Source: Deltaproteobacteria bacterium (GTDB lineage Bacteria; Desulfobacterota; GWC2-55-46). From it: a stretch of DNA of 11,368 bases. Each line of letters opens with the position of its first letter. Within the stretch, counting starts at the first letter, position 1. Below are positions 1-5,857 of the stretch, piece by piece. The translations under genes were made by a program, and so were the position numbers. Location: assembly GCA_021825035.1 (NCBI GenBank), contig JAKAIQ010000050.1:1-11368 (forward strand), read 5' to 3'. The notes under the pieces are model-generated. The model was not told the DNA's origin and did not search any database. It worked only from the letters and a program-made list of their open reading frames with translations.

Positions 1-84
1 CTCTCCGTGACCGACTACTGGGAACAAAAACAATCCTGAAAATAAAAAGATGAAAACAACGCCGCGCTTCACGGGATTCTTCAT
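1..84 (-). CDS. Exported protein, N-terminal fragment (runs off left edge)
   Basis: Only the first 28 codons lie in the window; the frame is open to the left edge. The visible peptide is a signal sequence: a basic start (MKNPVKR), then a hydrophobic core rich in Phe, Leu and Val, then a small-residue region around GHGE. The ATG at 84 is preceded by a good ribosome binding site (AAGGAGA, 6 bases upstream on the minus strand), and a promoter lies further upstream. The mature protein is outside the window, so no function can be given. The product is most likely periplasmic or outer-membrane. Confidence 0.72.
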   Translation of the reverse strand, partial: MKNPVKRGVVFIFLFSGLFLFPVVGHGE

Positions 85-107
85 GGAATGTCTCCTTATC
101 GACAAAG

Positions 108-135
108 AGTGTATATGTCATTTGCCCTCTGTCAA
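108..135 (-). promoter_or_regulatory. Promoter for the leftward exported-protein gene
   Basis: On the minus strand a perfect -35 box TTGACA (130-135) is followed after 16 bases by TACACT (108-113), which matches four of six -10 bases. It would give a leader of about 17 bases containing the AAGGAGA ribosome binding site. The -10 match is imperfect, so the call is moderate. Confidence 0.5.
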
Positions 136-150
136 GTGGCTTTTTAAAGC

Positions 151-190
151 CAGGAATGAAATAATGGCTTTGAAGCCCTTATGATTCCTG
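151..190. repeat. Large imperfect inverted repeat (hairpin)
   Basis: CAGGAAT (151-157) pairs with ATTCCTG (184-190), ATAA (161-164) with TTAT (179-182), and GGCTT (166-170) with AAGCC (173-177) around a two-base loop. That makes 16 base pairs broken by small internal loops. A second short hairpin with the same GGCTT/AAGCC core (138-151) touches its left side. It lies upstream of the leftward promoter. It could be a terminator for leftward transcription entering from the right, or a short dispersed repeat; the T-run is weak. Confidence 0.5.
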
Positions 191-389
191 CCGGCCCGGC
201 CCCGGCCCGTTGGCGGCGTCGCCTGCGGCCTGCCCCGGCAGATAATGGCGACGGCCCCCTGGCGCAAACATGACAGATCGCCGCAATGAGCCTCCCAGCA
301 GCTTGCCGCGGGGTATCAAAAAAAACTCTATTATGGAAGTCGCGCCGCAAACGGCGGGGAATTAACCCTGTAAAGATTAAATCCTCCGA

Positions 390-418
390 TTGACAACCAT
401 TAATGCGGATGTTAATAT
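390..418 (+). promoter_or_regulatory. Promoter placing its start at the ATG of the next ORF
   Basis: A perfect TTGACA (390-395) and TAATAT (413-418, four of six -10 bases) are 17 bases apart. The usual distance from the -10 box puts the first transcribed base at about 425, which is the A of the ATG of the downstream ORF. This would make a leaderless mRNA and fits the absence of a ribosome binding site there. Confidence 0.45.
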
Positions 419-424
419 GCGTCG

Positions 425-823
425 ATGCCGAAAAAGAAGTATCTCTTTTTCCCCGCGCTTTTTGCCGCATATTTTCTCATCTTCGCGGCATCGCCCATTT
501 ACGGCACCGTCCGATTCACAAGGACGTACGGACAAACCTGCAACGCCTTCAACTTGAAGCTCCTCATCGCCGATCTGTTGACGCAGTCGAACAAGAAGGG
601 AAACGACCGCTTCCATTCCGCAACCGTCTTTTTTAAGAAAAAGCGGGCAATTCCGTCGCAGAACAACTTCAGGACTGTCAGAAACCAGGGGGAATATTTA
701 AAAACCGCCTCTCTTCCGTACCTCACGGACCAAACGCTTTACAACCTCGGCTGTCAGGACGGCACGCAGGAATTGCGAAGCGTCCGGCGATGCCACTCCG
801 GCCTTTCGCCGCCTTCCGTATAA
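425..823 (+). CDS. Hypothetical exported protein (possibly leaderless)
   Basis: This is a 132-residue ORF of no family I recognise. It starts with a typical signal peptide: MPKKK, then a hydrophobic stretch (residues 6-22) and a possible cleavage region near ASPIYG (22-27). The mature part is basic, has three cysteines (39, 110, 123) and shows no known motif. Third codon positions are mostly G or C, as in the neighbouring genes, which supports real coding at least for the first 80 codons. No ribosome binding site precedes the ATG; instead a promoter at 390-418 would start the transcript at or next to it. The tail (residues 118-132) is Arg/Ser/Pro-rich and less convincing. Overlapping frames on both strands look like shadows. 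Confidence 0.42.
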   Translation: MPKKKYLFFPALFAAYFLIFAASPIYGTVRFTRTYGQTCNAFNLKLLIADLLTQSNKKGNDRFHSATVFFKKKRAIPSQNNFRTVRNQGEYLKTASLPYLTDQTLYNLGCQDGTQELRSVRRCHSGLSPPSV

Positions 824-1011
824 ATCATAGAGTCTAAATAGACGTGACGCCGCTCTTTTGAGGTATGAGATGATTCTTACCCTCGATAGCGCACGGCAAA
901 GGCGGATCATCATCCGGCTCGTGAAATGCCGGGTTCAGCAGGGCATTCGGCGTAAAACGCGGAAATCATACGATCGCAACGAATCCATAAGCGCGTGAAA
1001 GGAAAAATCCC

Positions 1012-1551
1012 ATGAAAAAAAAGCTCGTTACGGCGATCTCTGCCGTTTTCTTAGCCACTGTAATCTTCTCCGGTTGTACAAAGAAGGTAGTCAAGACCGA
1101 TATGACAGGCATGTCTCCGGCAAAACCAGCCGCAAAAGCGGAGCAACAGAATGCCGTCCATGAAACAAAAAGTTCCCCGGCGCATGAGTCTTCTTCAGTA
1201 ACTCCAAAGGAGGCCCATAACATGCTCACGGAGGACGTATACTTCGACTTCGACCGCTACTCAATAAGGGCCGACTCCAAAAAGGCGCTTGAAGACGATG
1301 CCGCGCTGCTCAAGGCCGATCGCCTGATGAAGATAACGATCGAGGGCCACTGCGATGAGCGCGGGCCGGAGGAATACAACCTCGCCCTCGGCCAGAAAAG
1401 AGCCGATGCGGTAAAAAGCTACCTGAAGAATCTCGGTATCGCGCCGGCGAGGATAGCTACCATAAGCTTCGGGAGCGAGAAACCGTTCTGCGCCGAGCAC
1501 AACGAGGCATGCTGGCAGAAGAACAGGACCGCTCACTTCGTAAAGAACTGA
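1012..1551 (+). CDS. pal: Peptidoglycan-associated lipoprotein (Pal / OmpA C-terminal family)
   Basis: Pal anchors the outer membrane to peptidoglycan and normally partners with the Tol system. The 179-residue protein has a lipoprotein signal peptide with lipobox FSGC (Cys22 is the lipidation site), a Lys/Ala/Ser-rich linker (about 23-72), then an OmpA-like domain (about 73-179). Hallmarks are YFDFDRYSIR (77-86), EGHCDERG (111-118), the LALGQKRA helix (124-131) and the KNR segment near residue 171. In the usual NRR motif the second Arg is Thr here. Cys160 and Cys167 near the end are unusual extra cysteines. The ATG at 1012 has AAAGGA upstream, and a hairpin terminator follows. No tolB, tolA, tolQ, tolR or ybgF-like gene is adjacent on either side, so this copy stands alone. 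Family assignment is firm; the physiological partner is inferred. Confidence 0.93.
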   Translation: MKKKLVTAISAVFLATVIFSGCTKKVVKTDMTGMSPAKPAAKAEQQNAVHETKSSPAHESSSVTPKEAHNMLTEDVYFDFDRYSIRADSKKALEDDAALLKADRLMKITIEGHCDERGPEEYNLALGQKRADAVKSYLKNLGIAPARIATISFGSEKPFCAEHNEACWQKNRTAHFVKN

Positions 1552-1570
1552 CGGCCTCACGGATAACATG

Positions 1571-1597
1571 GCCGGGGGAACAAATCTCCCGGCTTTT
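1571..1597 (+). terminator. Rho-independent terminator after pal
   Basis: GCCGGGGGA (1571-1579) pairs with TCTCCCGGC (1585-1593) around the loop ACAAA. The stem has nine base pairs including one G-T, and TTTT follows at once. It lies 20 bases past the pal stop, so pal is probably transcribed alone. Confidence 0.85.
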
Positions 1598-1647
1598 ATA
1601 ATTATACGCATGGCATCGCCATAAGCCGTGCAAAAAAAGGAGAGTAT

Positions 1648-2643
1648 ATGATACCGGCCTCATTGATAAGGATAAAATCAAGCTCTTTAAAGGCCCGCAA
1701 AAGCATCATAGCCGGTTACAATGCCCTTGCCGCGGATTCGGTCACGCCGGACTATCTACTCGAAAAGGATATAGTCGCATCGCATATGATAAGAAGCGAG
1801 GAAGAGCTCCGGTGCGGAGCCCAGTCGCCGCTAATGGGGCGTTTATCCTACACGAGGAACATGGCCGGCGGACGCGCCTTCAGCCCGGAAGGAGGCGTAC
1901 TGACGGAAGTCTGCATCGGAGCCATGGCTGAGGTCCTCTCTGTGAAAGGCGAGCAACAGGTCGCGGCTGGTTTCTTCTCGTCCATGGTAGCTTCCATAGA
2001 CGACTTGCTGGACATGGAGGACAGCTACGCCATACACGGAGAAAGGCTTTTTTATATATCCCATGCTTACAGGGACCTCATGGACCTCGCCCTTGAGAGG
2101 GAGGTGGAGCGCGGCAACATCGCCAGAGGCCAGCTGCTCGAGATTAAAAACAGGCTTTTTGAGGTGACAAAGACCCTCGCCGCCAGCGAAAAGGCCTGTC
2201 CAGCGGACGAATACCTCTATAAAAAATCCTGCGGCGATCTGGTAATCGCGGCGCTCTTTCCATCCTCAGATGCGGATGAAGAACTCAAGAGCCGATGCGC
2301 GCAGTTGGGCCGACTCGTCGGCGAGACGGGACAGCTCATAGACGACCTGATAGATTACGACCACGATATGGCCTCAGGCAAAAAAAACTATATCGCCTTG
2401 ACAGGCTCCGGGCTTCAGGGCGCCCTCGGACTCATAGATTCAAGGCTTAAAAAGGCTTTCGCGCTGGCCAGTGAGGTAAACTCCAGGGCCGTCACATGGA
2501 TACTCGGCGCCCTCGCTAAAATCGCGGGGATATTCTCGCGTCAGCTTGAAAGCGGAAAAAGGATCACGGCCGCACTTCTCGAAATGCCCTTGCGGCCTGT
2601 CCTGCCCACGCTGCCTCGAAACCAGTTCTTTCTTTGGTTCTGA
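1648..2643 (+). CDS. Divergent class I isoprenoid-synthase-fold protein (polyprenyl synthetase-like)
   Basis: The 331-residue protein has the two aspartate-rich motifs of trans-prenyltransferases: DDLLD at 118-122 (after a helix reading SSMVASI) and DDLID at 232-236 (in GQLIDDLIDYDHD). A following Gly/Lys segment (SGKKNY, 243-248) sits where the family has its GK-rich loop. Length suits the family (about 300-350). Classical IPP and diphosphate ligands look absent: the GGKRLRP motif is replaced by GGRAFSP (74-80), and no Arg-Arg pair follows the first motif. The product could be a short-chain prenyl transferase with altered specificity, a terpene-synthase-like enzyme or a non-catalytic relative. 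AGGAGA lies 5 bases before the ATG. The Pro/Phe-rich end (about 313-331) is unlike the family. The gene follows the pal terminator and has no clear operon partner. Confidence 0.75.
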   Translation: MIPASLIRIKSSSLKARKSIIAGYNALAADSVTPDYLLEKDIVASHMIRSEEELRCGAQSPLMGRLSYTRNMAGGRAFSPEGGVLTEVCIGAMAEVLSVKGEQQVAAGFFSSMVASIDDLLDMEDSYAIHGERLFYISHAYRDLMDLALEREVERGNIARGQLLEIKNRLFEVTKTLAASEKACPADEYLYKKSCGDLVIAALFPSSDADEELKSRCAQLGRLVGETGQLIDDLIDYDHDMASGKKNYIALTGSGLQGALGLIDSRLKKAFALASEVNSRAVTWILGALAKIAGIFSRQLESGKRITAALLEMPLRPVLPTLPRNQFFLWF

Positions 2644-2680
2644 CGACATTCGCATAATTACGACGGGCAAGAGAGGCGGC

Positions 2681-2890
2681 ATGAACTCGGCCCATGAAGG
2701 CAAAATTCATGCTTCGGCAGGAACGAGCAGCGGGATATGGACTGCGGCCATGGCCCTTGAGGCGCGAGACAACAACGGCAAAGGACATTGGCCCATGGAA
2801 GAAACCGCCGGCAAGACCCTGCCGGCGGTAAATCTTGAGCGCTGGTCAGCTTTATTCTCCGGCAACGTGGCTGGATATCGCCCGGCTTAA
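2681..2890 (+). CDS. Possible small protein of 69 residues
   Basis: An ORF starting MNSAHEGKIHASAG begins 37 bases after the isoprenoid-synthase stop, with GAGAGG 5 bases upstream of its ATG. It has no signal peptide, membrane segment or motif I recognise; it is Ala/Gly-rich with three Trp. A perfect 10-bp inverted repeat (2804-2829) lies inside it, and two further hairpins follow. The stretch may therefore be a structured untranslated region instead. The call rests only on the ribosome binding site, the spacing and acceptable codon use. Confidence 0.3.
   Translation: MNSAHEGKIHASAGTSSGIWTAAMALEARDNNGKGHWPMEETAGKTLPAVNLERWSALFSGNVAGYRPA
2804..2829. repeat. Perfect 10-bp inverted repeat
   Basis: ACCGCCGGCA (2804-2813) is the exact reverse complement of TGCCGGCGGT (2820-2829), with a six-base loop. 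It is very GC-rich and should fold strongly as RNA. No T-run follows, so it is not a standard terminator. It lies inside the doubtful 69-residue ORF. Confidence 0.7.
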
Positions 2891-2948
2891 AAAAACGGGC
2901 GTCGCAAAGCGTGATGGCTTCACGGCGCACTGACGACATTTTTTCTCA

Positions 2949-2980
2949 GCCTGCTTCTTTTTCAAAAAAAAGAAGCAGGC
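2949..2980 (+). promoter_or_regulatory. Perfect 14-bp hairpin just upstream of the PilZ ribosome binding site
   Basis: GCCTGCTTCTTTTT (2949-2962) pairs perfectly with AAAAAGAAGCAGGC (2967-2980) around the loop CAAA. The hairpin ends 10 bases before the GGGAGG ribosome binding site of the PilZ gene. It has no T-run on either strand, so termination is not the obvious role. It could protect the 5' end of the mRNA or control access to the ribosome binding site. Confidence 0.6.
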
Positions 2981-3000
2981 AATTATACAAGGGAGGATGA

Positions 3001-3348
3001 ATGGTGAAAGACAATAAACGCGTCCACACCAGGAAGTATCTCATCGCGGATATAAAGATAAAAAAAACGGGAAAAAGCTCGATATCGGCGGTGGCTGTAA
3101 ATATCTCGAGGGAAGGAATAGGCCTCTACACGACAAGGCCGCTCGATCAGCGCGAAAAAGTAATCGTGAAGATGACGGTCCTTATGGACGGCGAGCTTAC
3201 GGCCTCGGAAGAGATCATGGGGATCGTCCGCTGGATAAAACCCATAGGGAAAAATTATTGCGCCGGAATAAAGTTCGATAAAAGAATAGACAAGGCCGGC
3301 TATCCCGTCATTGCCAGGTGCATAACCTACGCATCCAGGCGGTCATAG
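3001..3348 (+). CDS. Single-domain PilZ protein (cyclic-di-GMP receptor family)
   Basis: PilZ domains bind cyclic di-GMP and pass the signal to motility, polysaccharide or envelope machinery. This 115-residue cytoplasmic protein is one PilZ domain. RxxxR is present as R7-VHT-R11, and the second motif (D/N)xSxxG as N34-I-S36-R-E-G39, followed by the expected GLYTTRPL strand. It should therefore be competent to bind the ligand. The late strand motif CAGIKF (87-92) is also typical. GGGAGG lies 4 bases upstream of the ATG. A 14-bp hairpin precedes it. The frame stays open for 54 further codons after the TAG stop, described separately. No cyclase or phosphodiesterase gene is visible nearby. Confidence 0.88.
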   Translation: MVKDNKRVHTRKYLIADIKIKKTGKSSISAVAVNISREGIGLYTTRPLDQREKVIVKMTVLMDGELTASEEIMGIVRWIKPIGKNYCAGIKFDKRIDKAGYPVIARCITYASRRS

Positions 3349-3513
3349 CCGCAGCGCGTCGCATGGCGCAAGAAAAAAAACGAGAAATTCCTTAAATCCT
3401 ATTCCGGGATAATCAACAACTTCGACTATTCCTTCATAAAAGACTTCCGCGTGGGCGGCCGTATCGATTGGGAGGCCGTTGTAAGGTTCAATTCCTCGGC
3501 AAAATCGAAGTAG
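3349..3513 (+). pseudogene. Coding-like in-frame continuation after the PilZ amber stop
   Basis: In the same frame as the PilZ gene, after TAG at 3346-3348, 54 sense codons run to a second TAG at 3511-3513. The peptide (including KFLKSYSGIINNFDYSFIKD and RIDWEAVV) has a natural composition, and most codons end in C, G or A as in neighbouring genes. No ATG, GTG or TTG start with a ribosome binding site opens it independently; the one in-frame GTG (3451) is internal. It could be a C-terminal extension cut off by a nonsense mutation, a readthrough extension, or the remnant of another gene. I recognise no family. Confidence 0.4.
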
Positions 3514-3541
3514 CCTTTGCTTAGCCTGAACGCCTTGCGAT

Positions 3542-3569
3542 TTGACATCCCTCCTCGCCGATGTATACT
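3542..3569 (+). promoter_or_regulatory. Promoter for the secreted SnoaL-like gene
   Basis: A perfect TTGACA (3542-3547), a 16-base spacer and TATACT (3564-3569, five of six) form a strong housekeeping-type promoter. The leader to the ATG at 3670 would be about 95 bases. The same box sequences and spacing recur at the SmbP-like gene (7903-7930). Confidence 0.72.
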
Positions 3570-3669
3570 TTCTAAAAGTTATCAGCTTATTCCGTATGTT
3601 ATGCCGAGGCATGCGGTTGCATTGCTGGTCTGATCGGCTTTAAAAAAAACCGCTTAAGGAGGCCTTCAA

Positions 3670-4140
3670 ATGGCGCGTTTTTTAAAGGCGGCCCCTGCCC
3701 TCGCTTTTTTCATAATCCTCTCTTTGCCGCTCGCCTCATTCGCCGCTCCCGATGCCTGTAAACAGGCCGAGGCCAACAAGAAGCTCGTGCTCGACTTCTA
3801 CTCGATGCTGTTCGACAGGCACCTGATAAAAGAGGCCTTCGACAGATATGTCTCCCATGATTACATACAGCACAATCCGAACATCCCCAACGGAGTTGAG
3901 CCGGACATAGCCTTTCTCACGAAAAGGCTCAGGAACAACCCGGAGGCCACCAACAGGGTCAAGCGCGCGGCCGCCGACGGAGACCTCGTCTTCCTTCACG
4001 TCCACTCGCGCCTTAACCCCGCCGACAGGGGCAGGGCGATAGTGGATATCTTTAGGATCAAGGATGGGAAGATAGTCGAGCACTGGGATGTCATCCAGGC
4101 CGTTCCAGAGCAATCGGTAAGCGGCAATTCGATGTTCTGA
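3670..4140 (+). CDS. Secreted SnoaL-like / NTF2-fold protein
   Basis: The 156-residue protein begins with a Sec signal peptide (hydrophobic 7-22, likely cut after ASFA, residue 25). A SnoaL-like alpha+beta-barrel domain follows. Family marks are the early LVLDFYSMLF helix, YIQHNP (65-70), and the closing VDIFRIKDGKIVEHWD segment (125-140) shared with predicted SnoaL-like aldol-condensation proteins. His68 and the late EHWD sit where pocket residues lie in this fold. No substrate can be assigned, and many such proteins have unknown roles. The export signal makes a periplasmic role likely. AAGGAGG lies 8 bases before the ATG and a strong promoter is at 3542-3569, so it is probably a single-gene unit. 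Confidence 0.85.
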   Translation: MARFLKAAPALAFFIILSLPLASFAAPDACKQAEANKKLVLDFYSMLFDRHLIKEAFDRYVSHDYIQHNPNIPNGVEPDIAFLTKRLRNNPEATNRVKRAAADGDLVFLHVHSRLNPADRGRAIVDIFRIKDGKIVEHWDVIQAVPEQSVSGNSMF

Positions 4141-4164
4141 GGGGCGGCTCTGAAGGCCGCACCC
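4141..4164 (+). terminator. Weak candidate terminator hairpin
   Basis: Directly after the SnoaL-like stop, GCGGC (4144-4148) pairs with GCCGC (4156-4160), extended by GGG/CCC past a bulged A. A C-run follows instead of a T-run, so intrinsic termination is doubtful. Nothing else is evident in the 150 bases up to the end of uppP. Confidence 0.3.
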
Positions 4165-4320
4165 CCCTCCCCCGAAAACGTGGATTTGGTCGGTATTTTA
4201 CAGGGCGTCAGTCATCCGGCCTTGTTGCAGAGATACTCGAAAAGGGGGAGTTGTCTGATTTTATATGTTCTTTCTTTAAAAAATGGATATGGACAGGCGG
4301 GTCCTTCACGGAATCGGACT

Positions 4321-5175
4321 TCAGACCCCGGCCCTGTAAAGGAGGAAGACCGCGATAGAAGCGACTATGCAGTAGAAGCCGAAGACCTGCCAGCGGCCCC
4401 GCTCAAGCCACCTTGAAAGCCATGCGAGGGCGACAATCCCGGAGGTGAAGCTCAAGACCATCCCGGCGAGGCTCGGCACCAGAAGACTGAGGACGGTGCC
4501 GGCGCCGTGGGCGTTCTGCGCCCTCATGAGCCTCATAAGCTCCCTCAGTATTATCGGGGGCGTGAGCACGACGGCGAGGGCGAAGCTGAACTCCTCGACC
4601 CTTTTCTTGGAGGAGCCGAGGGCAAGGCCCATCGATATCGTCGCCCCTGAGCGGGAAAACCCCCTGAAAGGGAGACACAGGCCCTGGACAGCGCCGATGA
4701 GCGAGGCCTCGCGCATGCCGAGCTCGGAGCCTCTCCAGCGCGAGCGGTTGCCCCTTCCGGCCCAGACCGTAAATATCCCGGCGGCAAAGAGCGCGGCGGC
4801 CATTATCCCGAGATTTCCAAAGAGGTTCTCTATCTCGGCGTGCTGCGCGCCCTTCAAGAGGGTCTTTTCGATTAGCGCCTTTATCGTGAGGCCGATTATG
4901 CCGGTTATGACGGTGGCCGAGATTATGAGAACCGCCGCGTCGATGAAGACCTTACGCGAGGAGAAAAAGCTTTCCTTCCACGAGTTCCAGAAATAAAAGA
5001 TCACCGCGAACATCGTGCCCGTGTGGAGCATCACCAAGAGAAGCGTCATCTCCGGCCTTGTGGGATCGAGGCCCATGAGCTTCTCGGCAACTATGACATG
5101 GGCGGAGCTGGAGACCGGGAGAAGCTCGGCTGCGCCCTGTATGACGGACAGGATCAGGACTTTTAGGAGTATCAT
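4321..5175 (-). CDS. uppP: Undecaprenyl-diphosphate phosphatase (UppP/BacA family)
   Basis: UppP removes a phosphate from undecaprenyl diphosphate on the outer face of the inner membrane. This recycles the lipid carrier for peptidoglycan and other glycans, and the family is linked to bacitracin tolerance. The 284-residue protein is strongly hydrophobic, with several membrane segments. It carries both signature motifs: QGAAELLPVSSSAH (13-26; Glu17 is the conserved acid) and GFSRSGATI (172-180; Arg175 conserved). The first Glu of the E. coli motif is Gln13 here, as in many homologues. A GTG 9 codons upstream (5202) lies within the promoter spacer, and the family's N-terminus fits the ATG at 5175, so that start is chosen. 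No ribosome binding site is visible before it, and the predicted leader is only about 11 bases. Confidence 0.94.
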   Translation of the reverse strand: MILLKVLILSVIQGAAELLPVSSSAHVIVAEKLMGLDPTRPEMTLLLVMLHTGTMFAVIFYFWNSWKESFFSSRKVFIDAAVLIISATVITGIIGLTIKALIEKTLLKGAQHAEIENLFGNLGIMAAALFAAGIFTVWAGRGNRSRWRGSELGMREASLIGAVQGLCLPFRGFSRSGATISMGLALGSSKKRVEEFSFALAVVLTPPIILRELMRLMRAQNAHGAGTVLSLLVPSLAGMVLSFTSGIVALAWLSRWLERGRWQVFGFYCIVASIAVFLLYRAGV

Positions 5176-5192
5176 GTTTGTAGGTATGGCAT

Positions 5193-5220
5193 ATATTATC
5201 ACGGCTCAGGCGCCTGTCAA
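5193..5220 (-). promoter_or_regulatory. Promoter for uppP
   Basis: On the minus strand, TTGACA (5215-5220) and TAATAT (5193-5198, four of six) are 16 bases apart. Transcription would start at about 5186, only some 11 bases before the chosen ATG. That rules out the GTG at 5202 as the main start and implies a very short leader without a ribosome binding site. Confidence 0.6.
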
Positions 5221-5257
5221 TAATCCTTTTTGAAGACGGCGAACGTCGAAGAATTCC

Positions 5258-5266
5258 TGCTATAAT
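5258..5266 (+). promoter_or_regulatory. Extended -10 promoter for the DUF3568-type lipoprotein gene
   Basis: TGC followed by a perfect TATAAT (5261-5266) forms an extended -10 element. No good -35 box is present at the usual distance, which is common for extended -10 promoters. The leader to the ATG at 5358 would be about 85 bases. It diverges from the uppP promoter about 40 bases away. Confidence 0.55.
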
Positions 5267-5357
5267 CTGAAAAAGCTTTCTTAACGCACTTCCCGGCATG
5301 CCTGGGGAAAAGGATCATATCCGCGCGCCGGTTCGGCGCAGGAGGTCATGTCTTAAA

Positions 5358-5765
5358 ATGCCGCGCGCAATCAGGATATCGCTTTTTTCAATACTCGCCC
5401 TTCTGCTCTCTTCCTGCGCTCTTTCGCCGCTCGCGGTGCCTGTAGCGCTGAGCGGCGGAACCGCCGGGATAGACTATACCTTTACAAACATAGCTTACAA
5501 GACGATAAGCCGGCCGGAGAAGGCTGTCGAGGAAGCCCTGTACAGGGCCCTCAGAAAGATGGACATAAAGGTGACGAAGCGCGAGGCAAGCGACGGCAAG
5601 GTGGATATAGATGGGGAAACGCCGAAGCTCGACATATACATATCTCTCGAAAATATAACTCCTACCGTCACCAAGATAAGCGTGGATGCGGTTCACGCCC
5701 TTATATTCAAGGATAAGTCCACCGCCGCCGAGATAATCGTGCAGACCGAGAAGGCCCTCAGGTAA
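5358..5765 (+). CDS. DUF3568-type lipoprotein
   Basis: The 135-residue protein has a short lipoprotein signal peptide with a lipobox LSSC (Cys20). A small domain follows that begins GGTAGIDYTFTNIAYKTIS (33-51), the characteristic opening of DUF3568-type lipoproteins. It continues with a helix (PEKAVEEALYRALRKM) and beta strands ending in a conserved late helix (AAEIIVQTEKAL). Function is unknown; it should be attached to the outer or inner membrane facing the periplasm. The frame is open upstream to an ATG at 5298. The ATG at 5358 is chosen because it puts the signal peptide at the N-terminus. AGGAGG at 5340-5345 is 12 bases upstream, slightly far. A short ATG-TCT-TAA sits between this AGGAGG and the start, so a two-codon leader is possible. 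Confidence 0.8.
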   Translation: MPRAIRISLFSILALLLSSCALSPLAVPVALSGGTAGIDYTFTNIAYKTISRPEKAVEEALYRALRKMDIKVTKREASDGKVDIDGETPKLDIYISLENITPTVTKISVDAVHALIFKDKSTAAEIIVQTEKALR

Positions 5766-5857
5766 AATGACGCCGGCCGCCTCAATCTCTGGTAAAATTA
5801 TAAAAGGGTATGGAATTATTACCGGCGTAAGGCTCAACCGAAGAAGAGAGGTATATT

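Larger units (their letters stand above)
85..424. other. Divergent intergenic region with hairpins and a GC-rich tract
   Basis: No convincing gene lies in these 340 bases. The frames that are open here lack ribosome binding sites and coding-like codon use. It holds a leftward promoter at 108-135, a nested hairpin at 138-190, a very GC-rich CCGG/GGCC-repeating tract at about 190-240, and a rightward TTGACA promoter at 390-418. I see nothing recognisable between about 240 and 389. Confidence 0.6.
2644..3000. other. Hairpin-rich region between the isoprenoid synthase and PilZ genes
   Basis: Apart from the doubtful small ORF, this 357-base stretch holds three inverted repeats in a row: 2804-2829 (10 bp), 2879-2901 (CGCCCG/CGGGCG, 6 bp, A-rich loop) and 2949-2980 (14 bp). 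An 11-base direct repeat, CTGACGACATT, occurs at about 2640 and again at about 2930, bracketing most of it. No promoter was found with confidence. It could be a structured 3' UTR, a small RNA or a decayed gene. Confidence 0.45.

Noticed and set aside
144..470. Minus-strand frame of 108 residues over the first intergenic region
   Set aside because: It is Arg/Ala/Gly-rich from the GC tract, has no ribosome binding site, and crosses the hairpins and the opposite promoter.
864..998. Plus-strand 42-residue frame (MILTLDSARQ start) between the hypothetical protein and pal
   Set aside because: Only a weak ribosome binding site, Arg-rich composition, no motif; not enough to call.
3343..3612. Minus-strand frame of 89 residues over the PilZ continuation
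   Set aside because: No ribosome binding site or motif; the plus-strand frame there is in phase with PilZ and has better codon use.
4445..4996. Plus-strand frame of 183 residues opposite uppP
   Set aside because: It is antisense to a clearly recognised uppP gene, with Arg/Pro-rich composition typical of a shadow frame.
5202..5202. GTG as the uppP start
   Set aside because: It falls in the spacer of the TTGACA/TAATAT promoter, so it would not be transcribed, and the family N-terminus fits the ATG at 5175.
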